A stretch of DNA of 64,000 nucleotides, from positions 7,361,001-7,425,000 of the forward strand of contig NZ_JACHMI010000001.1 of assembly GCF_014207985.1 (NCBI RefSeq), given 5' to 3'. Numbering within the stretch: position 1 is the first letter of the stretch; each line of letters opens with the position of its first letter. The stretch is from Nonomuraea rubra. GTDB lineage: Bacteria; Actinomycetota; Actinomycetes; Streptosporangiales; Streptosporangiaceae. Position numbers and translations under genes: made by a program. Below the pieces are notes generated by a model. That model saw nothing but the letters and a program-made list of their open reading frames with translations, was not told the DNA's origin and made no database searches. Below, in pieces: positions 9,901 to 16,671 of this stretch.

Positions 9901-10435
9901 CGGCAGGCAGCCCACGATCGAGGTGAAGGTGACGGTCGTGGTGCCCCGGCACCAGGTGGCCATCGACACCGCCGCCACGCGGAACTTCGTGGACGCCGCC
10001 GGTGACACCTGGACTCCGGACAAGCGGTACGCCCAGGGCGGCCACGGCTACCTGACCAGCCAGAACCGCACGCAGAGCACGTCCAGGACCATCGCCGGCA
10101 CGGCGGACCAGGCTCTGTTCAGGACGGCCAGGGAGTCGATGCTGGAGTACCGGTTCGACAACGTGCCGGCCGGGACGTACACGGTCGAGCTGAACTTCGC
10201 CGAGATCAGGAACATGCGGATGGGCCAGCGCGTGTTCGACGTCCTGGTCGAGGGGCAGCTCGCGATCCCGGCGCTCGACCTGGCGCTGGAGTCGGGCACG
10301 TACACGGCGGTGACCAGGCAGTACACGGTGAAGGTGACCGACGGGCAGCTCAACATGCGGTTCGCGACCCGGCAGGGCGCGACCATCGTGAACGGGCTGC
10401 GCATCTCGGAGCGCCCTGACAAGGCGACTCCGTAG
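6917..10435 (+). CDS. Secreted multidomain subtilisin-like (S8) serine protease
   Basis: An 1172-residue exported protein starting at GTG 6917 behind AAGGAGA. It has a signal peptide (1-30), an I9-like propeptide (about 45-140) and an S8 catalytic domain with Asp195 (NIDSGV), His242 (DHGTHV) and Ser409 (GTSMASPH). Then come two or three carboxypeptidase-regulatory/Ig-like repeats (about 480-640 and 830-910). Between them lies a domain beginning FPVPFYGTGHTRAWIGTNGF that resembles surface-protein domains of bacillopeptidase-type enzymes. The C-terminal 150 residues look malectin-like (YTVELNFAEI). No LPxTG or membrane anchor is seen, so the enzyme is probably released. Likely role: extracellular protein breakdown with glycan or surface binding by the tail. 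Confidence 0.93.
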   Translation: MPHTLRLRAILTGIVTVAGLLVPQAAAQAAPDPGKIDATVLAGLAQDDKATFWVRLKGDADLSGARRALTKEAKAEQVYEAKSEQAQTSQRDLRKLLDSHHADYTPFWIVNAVRVTAGEKLAAEIASLPEVERIDPVRTLSLPKPVAGTAQARVKVADPATSDGAVEWNIDRVGAPRVWDELGNRGEGIVVANIDSGVQFDHPDLAASYRGRNPDGTYSHDYNWFDPAGICPSAAPCDNNDHGTHVMGTMVGANGLGVAPGAKWIAVKGCEVNTCTDASLLAAGEWVVRPTDLNGRNPRPDLAPDIVNNSWGGDGFDPFYKEVVESWLAAGIFPAFSNGNEGPACDTSGSPGQYQTAYSAGAFDVNNALYARSSKGEGENGETKPNIAAPGVNVRSSIPGGYDSFTGTSMASPHVAATVALIWSGSPGLQGDVAATRPLLDGTAVDVDDTSCGGTAADNNIWGEGRLDAYAAVLAAPDEGLGDLSGTVTAGGEPVSGVTVTVSGPMTRTLVTGADGRYAIPRLLAGEYELTAEKFGFARATAAVTITAEQAATADVPMTVLPTGVVSGTVTTAGTPEPDATVQATGTPVSAVTDASGRYSMTLPHGSYELAVTPSSRCSSAATAAVTVAGDATRDVELPLRGDNFGYTCRSGAQEYAAGTEKLALTGDDEAQQVTLPFPVPFYGTGHTRAWIGTNGFVTFAADRVTTGSNGRLPTSGTPNNAVYPYWDDLVVDAQAGVYTAVTGTAPHRAFVVEWRNVTFYNEGAQRVSFSALLGEDGSVAFRYKDVESERDRGSSATIGIENPAGNDALLYSYEEPALATGQGLTFTASRHGLVTGKVTDANDGDPIGGATVEVGDVATLTTAADGTFYGQVLAGDYEAVVSKEHYGTFTQQVTVAAAAVTRLDTALVTGRVSASTAELTVVMPTGSSRARTVELTNLGSPTPYTVTGEPWFTVTPAAGELAKGQAVSLKVELSSAGVAPGTFREGKLTIKSASGRQPTIEVKVTVVVPRHQVAIDTAATRNFVDAAGDTWTPDKRYAQGGHGYLTSQNRTQSTSRTIAGTADQALFRTARESMLEYRFDNVPAGTYTVELNFAEIRNMRMGQRVFDVLVEGQLAIPALDLALESGTYTAVTRQYTVKVTDGQLNMRFATRQGATIVNGLRISERPDKATP

Positions 10436-10457
10436 CACCGGTCGCGGGCCCGCCTCC

Positions 10458-10565
10458 GTCGCGGGCCCGCGACATCCGGACGCCGTCGCGGGCCCGCGAC
10501 ATCCGGACGCCGTCGCGGGCCCGCGACATCCGGACGCCGTCGCGGGCCCGCGACATCCGGACGCG
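10458..10565. repeat. Four-copy array of a 27-bp unit carrying a 16-bp palindrome
   Basis: The 27-bp unit starts with the perfect palindrome GTCGCGGGCCCGCGAC and continues with atccggacgcc. Four full copies (10458, 10485, 10512, 10539) follow a degenerate partial copy at 10441. Only the last base of the fourth copy differs. Each palindrome can form a strong hairpin in RNA. The array fills the gap between the subtilisin stop and the next gene, so termination or mRNA-end protection is the simplest role. No T-tracts. Confidence 0.9.
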
Positions 10566-10616
10566 CCGCGCGAGCGAAGAAAGGGGCAAGGCAACACCCT
10601 TCAAAGGAGAGATCTG

Positions 10617-11480
10617 ATGCGTAAGCAACTGGCGCTCGCCGTAGCGGTGCTCGGCGCGGGCGCGATGATGGCGGCCTCGCCCGCGCTGGCCGGCAACCGC
10701 GCCGACGGGCCCCGCGTCACCGGCCTGACCACCGCGGGCGAGCTGGTGACCTTCGACGCCGGCAACCCGAAGAGCGTGAACCGGGCCGGAAAGATCAGCG
10801 GGCTCAAGGGTGACATGAAGGTCGTCGGCATCGACTACCGGGTGCAGAACGGCAAGCTGTACGCGGTGGGCGACAAGGGCGGCGTCTACACGGTGGACGG
10901 CAGGGCCAGGGCGAGCAAGGTGTCCCAGCTCACCGTGGCACTGAGCGGCAGGACCTTCGGCGTCGACTTCAACCCGGCCGCCAACCGGCTGCGCGTGATC
11001 AGCGACACCGGGCAGAACCTGCGGCACAACCTGGACGACCCGAACGGCGCGCCCGCCGCCGGCCAGACCGCCACCGACGGCCCGCTCACCAACCCGCCCG
11101 TGCCGCCCGCGACCGCCGGGGCGACCGCGCTCGGCGTGACCGGCGCCGGCTACACCAACAACGACCTCGACGCGTCCACCGCGACCACGCTGTTCGACGT
11201 GGACACGACGGGCGACCAGGTCTCGGCGCAGTCGCCGGCCAACGCGGGCAACCTGGCGCCGACCGGCAAGCTCGGCGTGGACGCCGCCACCGACGCGGGC
11301 TTCGACGTCCACAGCCAGCTCAAGAAGGGCGTGACGGTGGCGAACACCGGCTACGCCACCCTGAAGGCGGACGGCGCGTACCGCTTCTACACGGTGAACG
11401 TGCTGACCGGCGCCGCGACGATGGTTGGAACGTTCCCGTCCGGCCGTCAGGTGAGCGACATCGCGGTCCAGCTCGGCTGA
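10617..11480 (+). CDS. Secreted DUF4394-domain protein
   Basis: A 287-residue protein with a clear signal peptide (1-24, Ala-rich cleavage region) followed by a DUF4394 domain across nearly the whole mature chain. The domain has a repeated V-x-G-I-D-Y-R and F-G-V-D-F-N-P-A-A-N-R-L-R-V-I-S pattern and probably forms a beta-propeller-like fold. No catalytic motif is visible and the function is unknown. It starts behind AAAGGAGAG, separated from the subtilisin gene by the palindrome array, so the two are likely separate or attenuated units. Confidence 0.85.
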   Translation: MRKQLALAVAVLGAGAMMAASPALAGNRADGPRVTGLTTAGELVTFDAGNPKSVNRAGKISGLKGDMKVVGIDYRVQNGKLYAVGDKGGVYTVDGRARASKVSQLTVALSGRTFGVDFNPAANRLRVISDTGQNLRHNLDDPNGAPAAGQTATDGPLTNPPVPPATAGATALGVTGAGYTNNDLDASTATTLFDVDTTGDQVSAQSPANAGNLAPTGKLGVDAATDAGFDVHSQLKKGVTVANTGYATLKADGAYRFYTVNVLTGAATMVGTFPSGRQVSDIAVQLG

Positions 11481-11540
11481 CGGCGCAGTGGCCCTCCCCG
11501 GGCTACCGCACTCCGGGCGGCTTATGTTACTGGTTGGTAT

Positions 11541-13136
11541 ATGAGACGCGTACGGCTCCAGCGTGATCTACCGGTGCCGATGCCCGACGGCGTGACGCTG
11601 CTGGCCGACCACTACGCCCCCGCGGGCGGGGAGCGGGCCCCCGTCGTCCTGATGCGCTCCCCGTACGGCCGGCGCGGCCTGTTCGGCTGGTTCTACGGCC
11701 GCGGGTTCGCCCGGCAGGGCTTCCACGTGGTCATCCAGAGCTGCCGGGGCGGTTTCGGCTCCGGCGGCCTGCTGGACCCGCTCGGCGACGAGCACGAGGA
11801 CGGCCTGGCCACCGTGGCGTGGCTGCGCGGGCAGCCCTGGTACGGTGGCTCGTTCGCGATGTTCGGCCCCTCCTATCTCGGCTACACGCAGTGGGCCGTC
11901 GCGCCCTACGCCGGATCGGAGCTCAAGGCCATGGCCCTGCAGATCACCGCCTCCCAGTTCAGGGACGCGGCGTACGTGGGCGGCGCGTTCGCGCTGGAGT
12001 CGGCGCTGAGCTGGACCACGCTCACCGACGGCATGTCGCGCCGCTTCGGCGGCAGCACCTCGGTGCTGACCGCGCCCCGGCTCACCCGCAGGGCGGTCCT
12101 GTCGGGCCGTCCCGTGGCGGAGCTCGACCTGGTCTCGGCGGGGCGGCCGCTGCCGTTCTACCGGGACCTGCTCTCGCATCACGCCGACCCGGCCGTGCCC
12201 TACTGGGACAAGCGCGACTTCTCCGCCAGGGTGGGCGAGGTGGAGGCCGCGGTCACCATGCTGGCCGGCTGGTACGACGTGTTCCTGCCGTGGCAGCTCA
12301 AGGACTACGCGGCGCTGCGGGCGGCGGGCAAGCGGCCGTACCTGACGATCGGGCCCTGGTACCACATCGACACCCGGCACGGCCGGCCGACGATGACCGA
12401 GGCGTCGGCGTGGTTCCGCGCGCACCTGCTCGGCGACCGCTCGCTGCTGCGTCCCGACCCGGTGCGGATCTACGTGACGGGGGCCGGGGAGTGGCGCGAC
12501 CATCCCGACTGGCCGGTGCCCGGCATGCGGGAGCAGCGCTGGCACCTGCAGCACGGGGCCGGGCTCGGCGTCGAGGGGCCGCTGGAGGCGGAGCCCGACC
12601 GCTTCCGCTACCACCCGTCCCATCCGACGCCGTCGATCGGCGGCCCCGTCCTGCTGGGCGACTCCCGGCCGCGCGACCAGCGGCGGCTGGAGCAGCGCCG
12701 GGACGTGCTGGTCTACAGCTCGGCGGCGCTGGAGTCGGACGTGGAGCTGATCGGCCCGGTACGCGCGGAGCTGTTCGTGCGCTCCAGCGCCCCGTCCACG
12801 GACGTGGTGGTGCGGGTGTGCGACGTGCACCCGGACGGGCGCTCCATGAACGTGTGCGAGGGCGTGCGCCGCCTCCACGGCGCGCGCGCTGACGGCGGCC
12901 GGGACGGGGTGCGCCGGGTCGAGGTGGACCTGTGGCCGATGGCGCACCGGTTCGGGCGCGGCCACCGGATCAGGGTGCACGTGGCGGCGGGGGCGTACCC
13001 GACGATCGCCCGCAACCACGGCACCGGCGACCTGCTCGGCGCGGGCGGCACGATGGCGCCGGCCGACGTCGAGGTCTTCCACTCCCCCGACCACCCCTCG
13101 GCCGTGGTGCTGCCGCTGTGCGCGCCTCACGCTTGA
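11541..13136 (+). CDS. CocE/NonD (S15) family alpha/beta hydrolase
   Basis: A 531-residue protein of the X-Pro dipeptidyl-peptidase/cocaine-esterase family. The N-terminal alpha/beta-hydrolase domain has the nucleophile elbow FGPSYLG (Ser111) preceded by VIQSCRGGFGSGG. A later WYD (near residue 244) and WYH-D near residues 273-276 fit the acid and His positions. The C-terminal beta-rich jelly-roll (about 340-525) carries the usual HRFGRGHRIRVHV segment. No signal peptide. Substrate unknown: an ester, amide or antibiotic side chain. No good ribosome site precedes ATG 11541. The WYL regulator overlaps its 3' end. Confidence 0.9.
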   Translation: MRRVRLQRDLPVPMPDGVTLLADHYAPAGGERAPVVLMRSPYGRRGLFGWFYGRGFARQGFHVVIQSCRGGFGSGGLLDPLGDEHEDGLATVAWLRGQPWYGGSFAMFGPSYLGYTQWAVAPYAGSELKAMALQITASQFRDAAYVGGAFALESALSWTTLTDGMSRRFGGSTSVLTAPRLTRRAVLSGRPVAELDLVSAGRPLPFYRDLLSHHADPAVPYWDKRDFSARVGEVEAAVTMLAGWYDVFLPWQLKDYAALRAAGKRPYLTIGPWYHIDTRHGRPTMTEASAWFRAHLLGDRSLLRPDPVRIYVTGAGEWRDHPDWPVPGMREQRWHLQHGAGLGVEGPLEAEPDRFRYHPSHPTPSIGGPVLLGDSRPRDQRRLEQRRDVLVYSSAALESDVELIGPVRAELFVRSSAPSTDVVVRVCDVHPDGRSMNVCEGVRRLHGARADGGRDGVRRVEVDLWPMAHRFGRGHRIRVHVAAGAYPTIARNHGTGDLLGAGGTMAPADVEVFHSPDHPSAVVLPLCAPHA

Positions 13137-14059
13137 TGTCGCTGGTCCTGCTGCTGCAGGGCCGGGGCGGGATGACGGCGGCCGAGCTGGCCAGGGAGCT
13201 GGAGGTCTCCGAGCGCACGGTGCACCGCGACGTGCTGGCGCTGTCGGAGGCGGGCGTGCCGGTCTACGCCGACCGGGGGCGGGGCGGCGGCTACCGGCTG
13301 CTCGACGGGTACCGCACCCGCCTGACCGGGCTGGACAGGGCCGAGGCGGAGGCGCTGTTCCTGTCGGGGGTGCCGGCGGCGCTGCGCGAGATGGGGCTAC
13401 AGGACGTGGCGGCCGCGGCCAGGCTGAAGGCGGCCGCCGCGCTGTCGCCCGCGCTGCGTGACGCGCCGGCGACCGCCGCGCAGCGCTTCCACCTGGACGC
13501 GCCCGGCTGGTTCGCGGGCGGCGACCCGCCGCCGGTCGCGCTGGCGCCGCTGGCCAGGGCCGTGTGGCGGGACCGGCGCGTCTCGGCCGTCTACAAGGAC
13601 AGCCCGCGGGTGCTGGAGCCGTACGGGCTGGTGCTCAAGGCGGGGGTCTGGTACCTGGCGGCGCGGCACAGGACCCGCTTCCTGATCTTCCGGGTGCACC
13701 GGTTCGGCGAGATCTCGGTGCTGGAGGAGCAGTTCGACCGGGATCCGGGCTTCGACCTGGCGGCCTTCTGGGCCGGGCAGGCGGAGCAGTTCACCCGGTC
13801 GCTGCTGCGGGAGGTGGTCACGCTGCGGCTCAGCGAGCGGGGGCGGCGGATGTTGCGGCACATCGCCGACCCGGCCGCGCTGGAGGACGCGCTGGCCTCG
13901 CTGCAGCCGGACGGGACCGTGCGGCTGGCGGTGGAGTCGGTGCCGGTGGCGTTCTCACAGGTGCTGCGGTTCGGGCCGGAGGCGGAGGTGCTGGACCCGC
14001 CGGAGCTGCGGGCGATGGTCGCCGACGCCGCCGCCCGCATGGCCCGGCTCTACCGGTAG
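13118..14059 (+). CDS. WYL-domain transcriptional regulator
   Basis: A 313-residue DeoR-type winged-helix plus WYL protein. I choose GTG 13118 (MRASRLMSLVLLLQGRGG), which matches the usual family N-terminus, rather than ATG 13136. This start overlaps the CocE-type gene by 19 bp. The helix-turn-helix is at about 18-60 (A-A-E-L-A-R-E-L-E-V-S-E-R-T-V-H-R-D), the WYL domain at about 140-220 (V-W-Y-L-A-A-R), and a WCX-like C-terminal domain follows. Overlap with the hydrolase implies co-translation and probably control of that hydrolase (inference). Confidence 0.9.
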   Translation: MRASRLMSLVLLLQGRGGMTAAELARELEVSERTVHRDVLALSEAGVPVYADRGRGGGYRLLDGYRTRLTGLDRAEAEALFLSGVPAALREMGLQDVAAAARLKAAAALSPALRDAPATAAQRFHLDAPGWFAGGDPPPVALAPLARAVWRDRRVSAVYKDSPRVLEPYGLVLKAGVWYLAARHRTRFLIFRVHRFGEISVLEEQFDRDPGFDLAAFWAGQAEQFTRSLLREVVTLRLSERGRRMLRHIADPAALEDALASLQPDGTVRLAVESVPVAFSQVLRFGPEAEVLDPPELRAMVADAAARMARLYR

Positions 14060-14084
14060 GCCGCCTGGCCTGGCCCTGTCGCGG

Positions 14085-15005
14085 TCAGCGGTATTCCTCC
14101 CAGCCGGTCTCGCCGTCGTGCTCGCGTACCTCGGTGATGTAGCTCCACACGCGCGGGCGGCTGCCGTCCACGTCCGTGACGTCGTAGGCCAGCGCCAGCT
14201 CCTCGCTGGTGACCGACCTGCCCGACCAGCGCTGCCTGTCCGGGTCGAGGGCCAGGGCCGCCACGCCCCTGCCCAGGTAGGCGGGGGTCTCGGAGACCAT
14301 CCAGCTCGGGTCCGCCTTGGCTTCGCGCCAGTTGTCCTCGGTGACGCCGAAGTTGTCCAGCATGGCCTCCGAGCGCAGGAAGCCGGGCGTCACGGCCAGG
14401 CCGGTGCAGCCGTACGGGCGCAGCTCGTTCGACCAGGCGAAGCCCAGCCGGTTGACCGACAGCTTGGCCAGGTCGTAGTAGACGTTCTCCCGGTAGCGGG
14501 TCCGGTTGAACTCCCAGGTGCCGTCGGTGACCTCGACCACCAGGCCGCCCTCCCGCTCGATGAGCAGCGGCAGCAGGTGGCGGGCGCTGATGAGGTGGGT
14601 GTCGATGGCCAGCCGCAGCAGCCGCAGGCCCTTGTCCTGGTCGTGCTGCCAGACCGGCGTGTTCCACGACCAGAGATGGTCGCCGCCCCACACGTCGTTG
14701 ACCAGCACGTCGAGCCGGCCCTGCTCGCCGCGTACGCGCTCGGCCAGGGCCGCCACCTGGCCCGGCTCCAGGAAGTCCGTGCGTGCCGGGATGCCGGTGC
14801 CGCCGGCCGCGGTGACCAGCTCGGCCGTCTCCTCGATGGTCTCCGGCCGGTTCATCTCCGAGCGCCCTTCCCGGGTGCTGCGGCCGGTGCAGTAGACGGT
14901 CGCGCCCGCCGCGCCCAGCGCCACCGCGATGCCCCGTCCCGTTCCGCGGGTCGCGCCCGCCACCAATGCGATCATGCGGCCCATCGTGTCCCGGAAAGCC
15001 GACAC
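14085..15005 (-). CDS. SDR family oxidoreductase
   Basis: A protein of 306 residues (299 if the internal ATG at 14984 is used) with the Rossmann cofactor motif AGATRGTGRG near residues 17-26 and a catalytic YxxxK in V-Y-Y-D-L-A-K near residue 189. It shows the classical SDR order, though the usual NNAG is replaced by VNDVWGG, typical of a subgroup annotated only as short-chain dehydrogenases. Substrate unknown. It is transcribed away from the VOC/AhpD-like pair from a 48-bp gap that could hold a shared control site. Confidence 0.88.
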   Translation of the reverse strand: MSAFRDTMGRMIALVAGATRGTGRGIAVALGAAGATVYCTGRSTREGRSEMNRPETIEETAELVTAAGGTGIPARTDFLEPGQVAALAERVRGEQGRLDVLVNDVWGGDHLWSWNTPVWQHDQDKGLRLLRLAIDTHLISARHLLPLLIEREGGLVVEVTDGTWEFNRTRYRENVYYDLAKLSVNRLGFAWSNELRPYGCTGLAVTPGFLRSEAMLDNFGVTEDNWREAKADPSWMVSETPAYLGRGVAALALDPDRQRWSGRSVTSEELALAYDVTDVDGSRPRVWSYITEVREHDGETGWEEYR

Positions 15006-15053
15006 CTCATGTCATGTTTTTCGGTGAACCCCTGTGATAAGTAGGTAATTACT

Positions 15054-15602
15054 ATGAACAGCGAATTCGAGCTTCGCGGAGTCAACCACGTCGCTCTGGT
15101 CTGCTCGGACATGAAGCAGACCGTCGGCTTCTACTCCGGCGTGCTGGGCATGCCGCTGATCAAGACCATCGAGCTGCCGATGGGCTGGGGCCAGCACTTC
15201 TTCTTCGACTGCGGGGGCGGCAACGCGCTGGCCTTCTTCTGGTTCCCCGACGCGCCCGACGGCGTGCCCGGGGTGTCGGCGCCGAAGAACCTGCCCGACC
15301 GCGGCGAGCTGCTGTCGGCCGTCGGCTCGATGAACCACCTCGCCTTCGACGTGCCGCCGGAGAAGATCGAGGAGTACCGCGACCGGCTCATCGCCAAGGG
15401 CGTCGACGTGGGCGTGCTGCTCAACCACGACGACAGCGAGTTCGGCGTGGCGCCCGAGCCGCACGATGGCGTGTTCGTCCGGTCGATCTACTTCAAGGAC
15501 CCCGACGGGATCCTGGTCGAGTTCGCCGCCTGGACCCGTCCGGTGGGGCGGCCCGGCGACGTACGGCACGAGCCCAGGACCGCGGCGGACCGGACCGTGT
15601 GA
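15054..15602 (+). CDS. VOC/glyoxalase-superfamily protein
   Basis: A 182-residue protein with one vicinal-oxygen-chelate fold built from two beta-alpha-beta-beta-beta units: V-N-H-V-A-L-V near residue 9 and M-N-H-L-A-F-D-V near residue 95, ending F-K-D-P-D-G-I-L-V-E-F. The two His and the final Glu are the likely metal ligands, as in dioxygenases and glyoxalases. It is coupled to the next gene by a TGATG overlap, so the two proteins probably act on the same, unknown, compound. The sequence taggtaattact just upstream contains the palindrome GTAATTAC. Confidence 0.85.
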   Translation: MNSEFELRGVNHVALVCSDMKQTVGFYSGVLGMPLIKTIELPMGWGQHFFFDCGGGNALAFFWFPDAPDGVPGVSAPKNLPDRGELLSAVGSMNHLAFDVPPEKIEEYRDRLIAKGVDVGVLLNHDDSEFGVAPEPHDGVFVRSIYFKDPDGILVEFAAWTRPVGRPGDVRHEPRTAADRTV

Positions 15603-16231
15603 TGGCGCGCCTGCGCCGGGTGCCGCGCGAGGAGATGACCGACCCGGTCGTCGCGTTCTTCCACGACCGGCTGATCCTGCCCGGCGGCGCCGGCACGGCC
15701 ACCGGCTCGCCGGGCGACTGGTGGGAGGTGTTCGCGCTCGACCCGAAGATCTTCCGGCACTGCGTCAAGGGCTTCGAGCTGTACCGGGACACCGCGCTGG
15801 ACCCGGTGCTGCGCGAGCTGGGGCAGGTCAGGGCCGGGTGGGCGCGGCAGAGCCAGTTCGTCTACTCCCAGCACTGCAAGCAGCTTCGGGCGCTCGGCGT
15901 GCCGGAGGAGAAGGTGCGGGCGGTCGCGCACTGGGCGGTCAGCGACCTGTTCGACGAGCTGGAGCGGGCGGTGCTGGCCTACACCGACGCGCTGGTGCTG
16001 GACGGCGGGCGGGTGCACGACGAGGTGTTCGGCGTGCTCAAGCGGCACCTGCCCGACGAGCAGATCCTGGAGCTGACGTACGTGACGTGCCTGTACGAGA
16101 TGCACGCCACGATGGTGCGGGCGCTGCGGCTGGAGTTCGACGACCGGCCCGACCCGATCGTGGAGGTGCCGGCGCCCGACGGGTACGGCGCCCGGGACAT
16201 CGCCGAGGACCTGACCACTCGTCGCGAGTAA
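15602..16231 (+). CDS. Carboxymuconolactone decarboxylase/AhpD-like protein
   Basis: A 209-residue all-helical protein matching the CMD/AhpD fold by its helix pattern (F-V-Y-S-Q-H-C-K-Q-L-R-A-L-G-V-P-E-E-K-V near residue 85, then A-V-L-A-Y-T-D-A-L-V). Only one Cys is present in the motif region, so the CxxC redox pair of AhpD is absent and a decarboxylase-like or ligand-binding role is more likely than peroxidase reduction. The ATG overlaps the stop of the VOC gene. Confidence in the family is good, in the chemistry low. Confidence 0.82.
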   Translation: MARLRRVPREEMTDPVVAFFHDRLILPGGAGTATGSPGDWWEVFALDPKIFRHCVKGFELYRDTALDPVLRELGQVRAGWARQSQFVYSQHCKQLRALGVPEEKVRAVAHWAVSDLFDELERAVLAYTDALVLDGGRVHDEVFGVLKRHLPDEQILELTYVTCLYEMHATMVRALRLEFDDRPDPIVEVPAPDGYGARDIAEDLTTRRE

Positions 16232-16318
16232 CCGACCGCTCGTCGATCGCCGATGCCGTTCACCGGCGCCTCTCGTTAAGGTTTCGGCTGGTCCGCGCGA
16301 TGCGCTTGTCTCACATGG

Positions 16319-16333
16319 CGAGATTTCATCTCG
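16319..16333. other. Short hairpin downstream of the AhpD-like gene
   Basis: CGAGAT-TTC-ATCTCG is a perfect 6-bp stem with a 3-base loop, 88 bp after the AhpD-like stop. The region after it (to 16400) is AT-richer and probably contains the start of the next promoter region. No T-run. Confidence 0.3.
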
Positions 16334-16401
16334 ACATTTAGGCCAAACCGTAACATCACGGACATTGGGTTTAATATCCCCGAAAAGCTACTCTCCCTCC
16401 A

Positions 16402-16442
16402 TTGACATACACGTCAGGACCCGGTCAACAGCCGGGTCCTGA
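16402..16442 (+). promoter_or_regulatory. Candidate promoter with 11-bp palindrome before the DUF3311/symporter operon
   Basis: A consensus -35 element TTGACA (16402-16407) is followed 17 bases later by TCAACA, a weak -10. That weak -10 sits in the loop of a perfect 11-bp inverted repeat (TCAGGACCCGG, seven bases, CCGGGTCCTGA; 16414-16442). The palindrome ends 10 bases before the GGAGGG ribosome site. It could be a repressor operator or, if transcribed, a 5'-UTR hairpin. Confidence 0.5.
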
Positions 16443-16461
16443 TCCGTTCATCGGAGGGACG

Positions 16462-16671
16462 ATGACTACCGGGGAACCCGGGCAGCCACGCACCGACCGC
16501 AGCCCATGGAACTGGCTGCTCGTCGTGCCGATCGTGCTGCCGTTGCTGACGTTCCTGTTCAACGCCGACGAGCCGCGCCTGCTCGGCTTCCCGCTCTTCT
16601 ACTGGCTCCAGATGGCGTTCATCGTGGTGGGCGTCGTGACCACGACCATCGTCTACAGGATGACCAAGTGA
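16462..16671 (+). CDS. DUF3311 small membrane protein, symporter partner
   Basis: A 69-residue protein with two transmembrane helices (about 18-35 and 43-65) separated by a short loop containing the typical N-A-D-E-P-R-L-L-G-F-P segment. This matches DUF3311, which almost always sits before a sodium:solute symporter and is thought to be its accessory subunit. ATG 16462 is preferred over an in-frame TTG at 16402 because GGAGGG lies four bases before it. The stop overlaps the symporter start (GTGA), indicating stoichiometric synthesis. Confidence 0.9.
   Translation: MTTGEPGQPRTDRSPWNWLLVVPIVLPLLTFLFNADEPRLLGFPLFYWLQMAFIVVGVVTTTIVYRMTK

Noticed and set aside
10458..10565. Repeat array as a CRISPR locus
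   Set aside because: The units are contiguous and identical including the 11-bp stretches between palindromes, so there are no variable spacers; no cas genes. The Cas4-like nuclease at 39920 is not associated with an array.
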